Source of the DNA: Paludibacteraceae bacterium
Lineage (GTDB): Bacteria; Bacteroidota; Bacteroidia; Bacteroidales; Paludibacteraceae
Length of the DNA stretch: 38,186 nt
Direction: 5' to 3'
NCBI GenBank assembly: GCA_016297215.1
Contig: JAEDGZ010000024.1
Coordinates: 1 to 38,186 of the forward strand
The notes beneath the pieces are model-generated. The model was not told where the DNA came from, searched no databases, and saw nothing but the letters and a program-made list of their open reading frames with translations. The translations under genes were made by a program, and so were the position numbers. Below, in pieces: positions 32,978 through 38,186 of the stretch. Position 1 is the stretch's first letter. Every line of letters begins with the position of its first letter.

Positions 32978-33505
32978 TTAGTATTGTGCCGCATCATACA
33001 CTTGGTCTGCCACCTCGCTGCCTGCCAGTTTCTCTATCAGGCAGAAGGCAAAATCGCTGGACAAGCCGGGACCTTTGGCGGTAATGATATTCTTCGATTC
33101 TACCACCAGTCCGCCTATGAAACTCTCGCCAAGATACTGCTCAAAGCCCGGATAGCAGGTCGCTTGCTTCCCCTCCAAAATACCGAGTTTTCCCAGTACG
33201 GACGGCGCAGCACATATCGCAGCAATCATTTTTCCCTCTTCGTTGTGTTGTTTGAGCAGGTCGCAGAGCAAATGACATTCGCCCAACTTGGTCGGTCCCC
33301 CTGGCAGGATAAGCATTTCTGCATCGGAGAAATCAATGTCCTCAATCAACCCGTCGGCTTCCACCGCGATGTTGTGTGCCCCCAACACCATCGGTTTGCC
33401 CGTTACCGACACCGTCGTAAGAAGGATGTTCGCACGACGAAGTAAATCAATGGTGGTGATGGCTTCTATCTCTTCGAAGCCGTTGTCAAGAAACAAATAA
33501 TTCAT
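32978..33505 (-). CDS. DJ-1/PfpI family protein
   Basis: 175 residues. The nucleophile elbow AAICAAPSVLGK has Cys98, and the partner glutamate is Glu11 or Glu12 in NGFEEIEAITTID, as in the DJ-1/YajL/ThiJ branch. EMLILPGGPTKL is the adjoining loop. Members act as protein or metabolite protective hydrolases (glyoxalase-like activities are reported); the substrate here is unknown. It lies 26 bp after tonB and appears to belong to that operon. Confidence 0.9.
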   Translation of the reverse strand: MNYLFLDNGFEEIEAITTIDLLRRANILLTTVSVTGKPMVLGAHNIAVEADGLIEDIDFSDAEMLILPGGPTKLGECHLLCDLLKQHNEEGKMIAAICAAPSVLGKLGILEGKQATCYPGFEQYLGESFIGGLVVESKNIITAKGPGLSSDFAFCLIEKLAGSEVADQVYDAAQY

Positions 33506-33531
33506 AATTTAATCATTTAAGATTTAACAAT

Positions 33532-34308
33532 TTAATTGAATTTGAATGTATATGTGATTGTTCCTTTCGCTTTTGTGTTGCCGTCTTCTGCCGGCGTGAA
33601 CTTCGCTTGCAGAGCGGCTTTCCGTGCCAACTCTTGTGTCGCCTTGTCGCTCACTGTTCCGCCTTGCACCTGCGCATCCGTTACGTTGCCGTTCGCATCC
33701 ACCCATATCGCCACTATCACTTTCCCCTCTTGCGTAAAGTTAGTATCAGGTCTCGGCAAGGATTTCACACCTCTCCCCGCCAATGTCCACGAACTGCCGC
33801 CTACGGTGCCATGCCCGGGCACGGGATTGCCTTTCTGCGACCCGCCTTGCACATCCCCGCTACCTGCTGCGCCGCCCGTCTGCTTGCCGAATAGGGAACC
33901 CATCTGATTCGCCTTTGCAATAGCAGCATCTTCCCGCGCTTTCTGCTCTGCTGCCGCCTGCTCTTGTCGCAAGCGCTCTGCCTCCGCCTCGCGACGCAGA
34001 CGCTCCTCTTCCTCGCGCTGACGAGCCAACTCCAGCGACTCCTCATCCTCCTGCGTCATCAGGTCGTTGTGGGTCGGCGTGGCAGGCTCCACGGGAGCGG
34101 TAACTGCTTGGGGTGCAATGGGTTCAGACGCGGCAGCAGATGCATACGACTGCGTCTCTGTCATCTCGCCGAATGCAATCTCTATCCCCTCGTCCTCCTC
34201 TTGCACCGGCGCGCCTATATAGACAAACCACAGGAGCAAGAACAGCAACAAGAGGAACAGCACCGTCCCTATAGCGGCAATAGTATGTGCTTGCTGTTTA
34301 TTGGTCAT
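33532..34308 (-). CDS. tonB: TonB-family energy transducer
   Basis: 258 residues. One N-terminal membrane helix (GTVLFLLLLFLLLWFVYIGA), a long charged periplasmic linker with Glu/Ala/Arg-rich helix (LELARQREEEERLRREAEAE), a Gly/Ser linker, and a C-terminal TonB domain (KVIVAIWVDANGNVTDAQVQ ... ARKAALQAKFTPAEDG). It passes proton-motive energy from ExbB-ExbD to outer-membrane receptors such as BtuB. The start overlaps the exbD stop by 4 bp. The linker resembles TolA as well, but the end domain fits TonB. Confidence 0.9.
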   Translation of the reverse strand: MTNKQQAHTIAAIGTVLFLLLLFLLLWFVYIGAPVQEEDEGIEIAFGEMTETQSYASAAASEPIAPQAVTAPVEPATPTHNDLMTQEDEESLELARQREEEERLRREAEAERLRQEQAAAEQKAREDAAIAKANQMGSLFGKQTGGAAGSGDVQGGSQKGNPVPGHGTVGGSSWTLAGRGVKSLPRPDTNFTQEGKVIVAIWVDANGNVTDAQVQGGTVSDKATQELARKAALQAKFTPAEDGNTKAKGTITYTFKFN

Positions 34309-34712
34309 CTTTTCGTTGCGACTACCAGTTTCATCTTGTGCTCATTGGCGATATCCAATACGCGCACTACCTCCTTGTAAGGTATATCCTCATCGGCATG
34401 CAGGGCAATATACATCGTGGAATCCTGCTGCTGAATAGTGCTCAGATAGGCTTCCAAATCCTCCGCGGCAATCGGTTTCTGCTTCGCATTGCCTATGCCT
34501 ACAAAATAGTTGCCGAGGTTGTCTATCGACACCTTCGCCACCACCTTCTTCGTGGCTTGCTTGGCACGTGCCTGCGGCAGGTTTATCTTGATATCATTGG
34601 GAGACGACATCGTGCTCGCCATCACGAAGAACAGCAACAGCAGGAAGATGAGGTCGGTCATTGACGACATCGCAAACGTGGCGGTAACTTTATTTCTGCG
34701 CTTTAATGACAT
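34305..34712 (-). CDS. exbD: ExbD/TolR biopolymer transport protein
   Basis: 135 residues. Single N-terminal helix AMSSMTDLIFLLLLFFVMAS with the proton-relay Asp20, then the periplasmic domain (PNDIKINLPQARAKQATKKV ... EDIPYKEVVRVLDIANEHKM). It works with ExbB as the proton channel energising TonB. Middle gene of exbB-exbD-tonB, overlapping tonB by 4 bp. Confidence 0.92.
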   Translation of the reverse strand: MSLKRRNKVTATFAMSSMTDLIFLLLLFFVMASTMSSPNDIKINLPQARAKQATKKVVAKVSIDNLGNYFVGIGNAKQKPIAAEDLEAYLSTIQQQDSTMYIALHADEDIPYKEVVRVLDIANEHKMKLVVATKR

Positions 34713-34750
34713 GCGGACACTAATTAAAAATTAACAATCAAAATCAGCCT

Positions 34751-35446
34751 TTACGCCGGCTCGTTCAGCAGGTCCATGAACTCCAGCGTGCGCCCTTCCA
34801 GCATACGCACTACGCGGTCTATACGCGCCACGAGGAAGTTATATGCGAACATCGCCAAAATACCTACAATCAAACCGCCGATCGTGGTAACCATCGCCTG
34901 ATACATGCCCGTGCTCAGCGCCGACATCTCTATCACGCCGCTGGCATTAAGCGACATATTATAGAAGGTCTGCACCATACCCAGCACCGTTCCAAGGAAA
35001 CCCAACATCGGAGCGCCGCCGGAGATGGTCGCCATAATCACCAGCCCCTTCTCCAACTTGCTCACCTCCAAGTTTCCCACATTCTCTATCGCCACTTGCA
35101 CGTCCTGCATCGGGCGACCGATACGGGTGATTCCTTTCTCCACCATCCGCGCCGACGGTGTGTTCGTCTGCTTGCAGAGGTTTATCGCTGAGTCTATCTT
35201 CCCATCGTGGATATAGTCGCGAATGCGATCCATGAAACTCTTATCCTCCTTCGTGGCTTTCTTCAGCACCACCATGCGCTCAATGAAGATATACACCGCC
35301 CATGCCAGCAAGAGCGCGAGGATAATCATTATCCATCCGCCGTACTGCGCCATAGTCCACAGGTTTATCGATTCTTCTACGGTCTGTTCTGCCACAGCCA
35401 TGCTATCCACGGCGGTAGCGATAGGTTCGTTAATTTGCAAGAGCAT
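34751..35446 (-). CDS. exbB: ExbB/TolQ proton channel protein
   Basis: 231 residues of the MotA/TolQ/ExbB family. Three helices: AQYGGWIMIILALLLAWAVY (about 33-52), a central one within VIMATISGGAPMLGFLGTVL, and ALSTGMYQAMVTTIGGLIVG at the end. The G-x-P-x-x-G-x-x-G-T-V-x-G-M signature is present (GGAPMLGFLGTVLGM). It starts inside the last 17 bp of pdxJ, so translation is probably coupled. Supplies energy to TonB-dependent receptors. Confidence 0.92.
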   Translation of the reverse strand: MLLQINEPIATAVDSMAVAEQTVEESINLWTMAQYGGWIMIILALLLAWAVYIFIERMVVLKKATKEDKSFMDRIRDYIHDGKIDSAINLCKQTNTPSARMVEKGITRIGRPMQDVQVAIENVGNLEVSKLEKGLVIMATISGGAPMLGFLGTVLGMVQTFYNMSLNASGVIEMSALSTGMYQAMVTTIGGLIVGILAMFAYNFLVARIDRVVRMLEGRTLEFMDLLNEPA

Positions 35447-36146
35447 TTCTGTATTGTTTAATGGTTTCTTCTATTCCTAAATATAGCGCATCTGCCACCA
35501 GTGCGTGTCCGATGCTTACCTCGTCCACCCACGGAAACGCGCTCACGAAAGCATGCAGATTCCGGAGATTCAGGTCGTGCCCCGCGTTCAGTCCCAGCCC
35601 CTCCTTGCGGGCTTGCTCGGCAGCAGGGCGATACATCGCCAATGCTTTCTCAGGGTCTTCTTCATAGAGTTCGGCATACGGTCCGGTGTACAGCTCTACC
35701 CTATCCGCCCCCGCTTCTTTGGCATAATGCACCATCTCGGGGTCGGCATCCACGAACACGCTCATGCGAATACCTGCCGCATGAAAACGCTCCGCCAGCG
35801 CCCTCAGCCTCTCCTGATTAGCCTTCGTGTCCCATCCGTGGTTGCTCGTCAGTTGCTCCGGCGAGTCCGGCACCAGCGTTACCTGCGCAGGGCGCACCTC
35901 CGTAACCAACTGCACGAACGCCTCCGTCGGGTTACCCTCGATGTTAAACTCCGTGGTAACCAACCCCTTGAGTGCATAAACATCCGAACGGCGTATATGA
36001 CGCTCGTCCGGACGCGGATGTACCGTAATGCCCTGTGCTCCAAAGCGTTCGCAATCTACGGCAAAACGCTCTACATCGGGGAGATTACCCCCACGGGCAT
36101 TACGCAATGTGGCTATTTTATTGATGTTTACACTTAGTCTCGTCAT
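35430..36146 (-). CDS. pdxJ: PdxJ, pyridoxine 5'-phosphate synthase
   Basis: 238 residues from ATG at 36146 (MTRLSVNINKIATLRNARGG), the usual start; an ATG four codons earlier (36158) is possible. PdxJ condenses 1-deoxyxylulose 5-phosphate with 3-amino-2-oxopropyl phosphate to make vitamin B6. Motifs: NINKIATLRNARGG, the active-site HPRPDERH at 43-50, TEFNIEG with a key Glu, and LNAGHDLNLRN near the C-terminus. First gene of the leftward run; a clean promoter is at 36189-36220. Confidence 0.95.
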   Translation of the reverse strand: MTRLSVNINKIATLRNARGGNLPDVERFAVDCERFGAQGITVHPRPDERHIRRSDVYALKGLVTTEFNIEGNPTEAFVQLVTEVRPAQVTLVPDSPEQLTSNHGWDTKANQERLRALAERFHAAGIRMSVFVDADPEMVHYAKEAGADRVELYTGPYAELYEEDPEKALAMYRPAAEQARKEGLGLNAGHDLNLRNLHAFVSAFPWVDEVSIGHALVADALYLGIEETIKQYRNALAN

Positions 36147-36188
36147 AAGGTCTTGCACTGCGAGAAGGGTATCTCACGTTTCGCGGTG

Positions 36189-36220
36189 CAAAGGTAGTAT
36201 TTTTTTTCGACATACGCAAA
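36189..36220 (-). promoter_or_regulatory. Bacteroides-type promoter of the pdxJ-exbB-tonB operon
   Basis: TTTG (36220-36217), 20-nt spacer, TACCTTTG (36196-36189) on the minus strand; an exact match. The only good promoter found for the nine genes down to rny. Confidence 0.88.
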
Positions 36221-36310
36221 TTTTTTTGTAAAATTAGTTTTGTTACGCTAAATTTGTACTATCTATAGGCAAACGCAAAAATTAATCTTAATTATTTTTT
36301 CACCGAACTA

Positions 36311-36342
36311 CTTGTATATCTCCGAAATAATGCTTACCTTTG
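36311..36342 (+). promoter_or_regulatory. Bacteroides-type promoter of the 36491 gene
   Basis: CTTG (36311-36314), 20-nt spacer, TACCTTTG (36335-36342) followed by CA. The 11-mer array lies in the leader it produces. Confidence 0.8.
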
Positions 36343-36365
36343 CACGACTTTTCCACGAGACAAGA

Positions 36366-36419
36366 GTTAGTGATTAGTTAGCGATTAGTTAGTGATTAGT
36401 TAGTGATTAGTTAGTGATT
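36366..36419. repeat. Five tandem 11-mers (GTTAGTGATTA)
   Basis: Five copies with one substitution (GTTAGCGATTA) and a final base change. Begins about 15 nt after the expected transcription start of the gene at 36491, so it is transcribed. Confidence 0.95.
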
Positions 36420-36490
36420 GCTCTGCCTATACCGAGAGTTTACCGAACCGCAAACCTGCAAATAAAATACTTCTTCAATACCTTAAAACT

Positions 36491-36892
36491 ATGGCAAAAG
36501 TAACATGGCAAGACCCTGTCGCCTCCATCAAGGGTAAAATTGGCGAAAACTCCCAAATCATCTACCGTCAGAAAACCATCCGCGATGCACACGGACATAT
36601 CCTGCAAGTGCTCCCGCAGGAGGCTTTCGTCGTTGAGCACCCCCGCGATTGGAAGAAGCACCCCGCATCCGAAGCGGAGAAACAACGCATGAACCGCTGG
36701 CAGCAAGCCTGCCAACAGGCAAAGACCATCCTCGCGGACGAAGAGCAGAAAGCACAGTGGCGCAAGCGTTTCGAGGCGCAACTGCAACAACCCGACCCGC
36801 AAGCCCCTGTCAATCCAAAAACGCTAACTCAAAAGTCCTACGCCAAACTCGACTGCTTCATTCGCGCAATCCTTTTCCATACCAACCCATAA
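36491..36892 (+). CDS. Conserved small hypothetical protein
   Basis: 133 residues, basic, no signal peptide or membrane helix. It opens MAKVTWQDPVASIKGKIGEN with NSQIIYRQKTIRDAHGHILQ, then a long helix SEAEKQRMNRWQQACQQAKT through EEQKAQWRKRFEAQLQQ, a Pro-rich link, and SYAKLDCFIRAILFHTNP. The pattern of a short beta start then a charged helix is known to me from unannotated Bacteroidales proteins, but no function is recorded that I can name. Own promoter and an 11-mer array in the leader; followed after 29 bp by the DUF2851 gene, so probably co-transcribed. Confidence 0.78.
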   Translation: MAKVTWQDPVASIKGKIGENSQIIYRQKTIRDAHGHILQVLPQEAFVVEHPRDWKKHPASEAEKQRMNRWQQACQQAKTILADEEQKAQWRKRFEAQLQQPDPQAPVNPKTLTQKSYAKLDCFIRAILFHTNP

Positions 36893-36921
36893 AGCCCTAA
36901 TCCATTGTGGTTCAGCCACGA

Positions 36922-38178
36922 ATGGAAGACGAAACCACCATGCCTGAGATTCTTTTGCACTATATCTGGCAGCATTGTCTGTGGGCGGGATTTGCACAAA
37001 CAACCACCGATAGAAGACCTGTGGAGATACTCTCCGTGGGGCAGCACAACATCGACGCCGGACCCGACTTCGCCAACGTGCACCTGCGCATCGGCGAGCA
37101 GGAGTGGTACGGCAACGTGGAGATACACCTCACCTCCTCCGATTGGTACACCCACAAACACCATCTCAACCCCGCCTACGACCGCATCATCCTCCACGTG
37201 GTGCGCAAAGCGGACAAGAAAATCTACAACTCGCAAGGCGAGGAACTGCCGCAGTGTGAACTCCAATACGCCGAAGACCGCGACTACCTGAGCAGTCTGA
37301 TTAGCGCGGCGCAACGCATGGACTCCGCCGAGGGCATGATTGAGTGCAGCAGGCAGTTGCTCTCCGACCCCGACCTGCTCACGGAAGGCTGGCGACGCGT
37401 CCTGCTGCGCAAACGCTTAGAGTGCAAGCGGCAGTCTGTCATGCGCCTGCTCGACATCACCCACGGCAGTTGGGAGCAGGCTTTCTACATCACTCTCGCC
37501 CACAACTTCGGCTTCCATACCAACGGCATTCCCTTCGAGACGCTGGCTATCCATACCCCGCTCTCCTGCTTGCAGAAACACCGCAACAGCCTCTTCCAAC
37601 TCACCGCCATCCTGCTCGGGCAGTCGGGGCTGCAGACGGCTGAGCGGGCGCACACCGACGAGGAGCAACGCCTGCTCAAAGAGTACCTTTTCCTGCAAAA
37701 GAAGTTCTCCTTACAGCCCATCAGCGGCACGATGTGGAAGTACGCGCGTATGCGTCCGCAGACCTTCCCCGAAGTGCGCATTCGACAGTTCGCGCAACTG
37801 CTTTACCAGTCGGAGTTCCTCTTCTCCCGCCTGATAGAAGCCGCTTCGGTGGACGATTGCGCACGCCTCTTCGCACTGGACGCGCCGCCTGTATTGGGCA
37901 AGAGTTCGGTGGATATTTTGCTGATTAACAGCGTGATACCCTATAAGTACGCCCATGCGCTCTATCACCACGACCTGCAAGCGGCGGAGCAAGCCTTCCT
38001 GCTGATGGAGCAGATACCGCCGGAGAACAATCGTATCATCCGCCAGTGGCAGTTGCTCGGGCAGCAGGTGCAGAACGCCGCCGACACCCAAGCCTTGCTC
38101 CACCTCTACCAGAACTACTGCCAACCCCACAACTGCCTCAACTGCGACGTCGGGTATCAGATTTTCTTGAATAGGTAG
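36922..38178 (+). CDS. DUF2851 family protein
   Basis: 418 residues from ATG at 36922; ATG at 36940 (MPEILLHYIWQHCLW) is equally possible since relatives usually begin close to the LLHYxWxH motif, and a GTG at 36907 is less likely. Family features: VGQHNIDAGPDFANVHLRIG, GNVEIHLTSSDWYTHKHHLN, PAYDRIILHVVRKADKK, then AFYITLAHNFGFHTNGIPFE, and a Cys-rich end NYCQPHNCLNCDVGYQIFL. DUF2851 proteins are widespread in Bacteroidota; the acidic and histidine residues in DAGPDF and NVEIHL suggest a nuclease-like site, which is inference. The gene ends 8 bp before the window edge. Confidence 0.88.
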   Translation: MEDETTMPEILLHYIWQHCLWAGFAQTTTDRRPVEILSVGQHNIDAGPDFANVHLRIGEQEWYGNVEIHLTSSDWYTHKHHLNPAYDRIILHVVRKADKKIYNSQGEELPQCELQYAEDRDYLSSLISAAQRMDSAEGMIECSRQLLSDPDLLTEGWRRVLLRKRLECKRQSVMRLLDITHGSWEQAFYITLAHNFGFHTNGIPFETLAIHTPLSCLQKHRNSLFQLTAILLGQSGLQTAERAHTDEEQRLLKEYLFLQKKFSLQPISGTMWKYARMRPQTFPEVRIRQFAQLLYQSEFLFSRLIEAASVDDCARLFALDAPPVLGKSSVDILLINSVIPYKYAHALYHHDLQAAEQAFLLMEQIPPENNRIIRQWQLLGQQVQNAADTQALLHLYQNYCQPHNCLNCDVGYQIFLNR

Positions 38179-38186
38179 TTAGTGCT

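Overview
The window looks like chromosome of a member of the Bacteroidales (Bacteroidota). Reasons visible in the sequence: at least ten promoters of the Bacteroides type (TTTG/ATTG/CTTG, about 20 nt, then TAnnTTTG, most often TACCTTTG), almost no Shine-Dalgarno sequences, and family content typical of the order (BtuG-type propeller, DUF4465, DUF3078, DUF2851, BspA-like leucine-rich repeats, PdxJ-ExbB-ExbD-TonB). No rRNA, tRNA, CRISPR array, prophage or insertion sequence was seen; the genus cannot be fixed from this window.

Layout. 1-2.2 kb: the 3' end of a YidE/AspT-like transporter, a small lipoprotein and an AI-2E-family permease. 2.2-6.9 kb: a leftward operon encoding acyl-CoA ligase, SDR, class-3 aldehyde dehydrogenase and hotdog thioesterase, which reads as a fatty alcohol/aldehyde/acid interconversion set. 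7.4-9.6 kb: an orphan membrane protein, a lipoprotein and a TetR regulator. 9.7-11.1 kb: a broken porin gene joined to the tail of another outer-membrane barrel. 11.2-16 kb: hemW and mfd. 16.1-22 kb: a cobalamin-riboswitch operon with btuB, a BtuG-like propeller lipoprotein, a surface protein and a DUF4465 (possibly BtuH-like) protein. 22-27.5 kb: lon, an XRE regulator beside a long AT-rich gap, a CcdA/ArsG-like permease and trmN6. 27.6-29.4 kb: a decayed BspA-like leucine-rich-repeat gene. 29.5-36.2 kb: a leftward nine-gene run, pdxJ-exbB-exbD-tonB-DJ-1-DUF3078-coiled coil-zapA-rny. 36.3-38.2 kb: a small conserved protein and a DUF2851 protein.

The most unusual property is a dense population of short repeats. 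There are about 17 tandem arrays whose units are 7, 9 or 11 bp long (odd lengths only), plus several families of GC-rich palindromes. They fill intergenic gaps, abut start codons (hemW, zapA) and have entered reading frames without breaking them. Extra peptide segments in HemW, Mfd, BtuB, the BtuG-like signal peptide, the porin N-terminus, the SDR tail and the ZapB-like tail are encoded by the same repeats found between genes. A second pattern is a C-terminal motif of about 25 residues shared by three unrelated predicted surface proteins.
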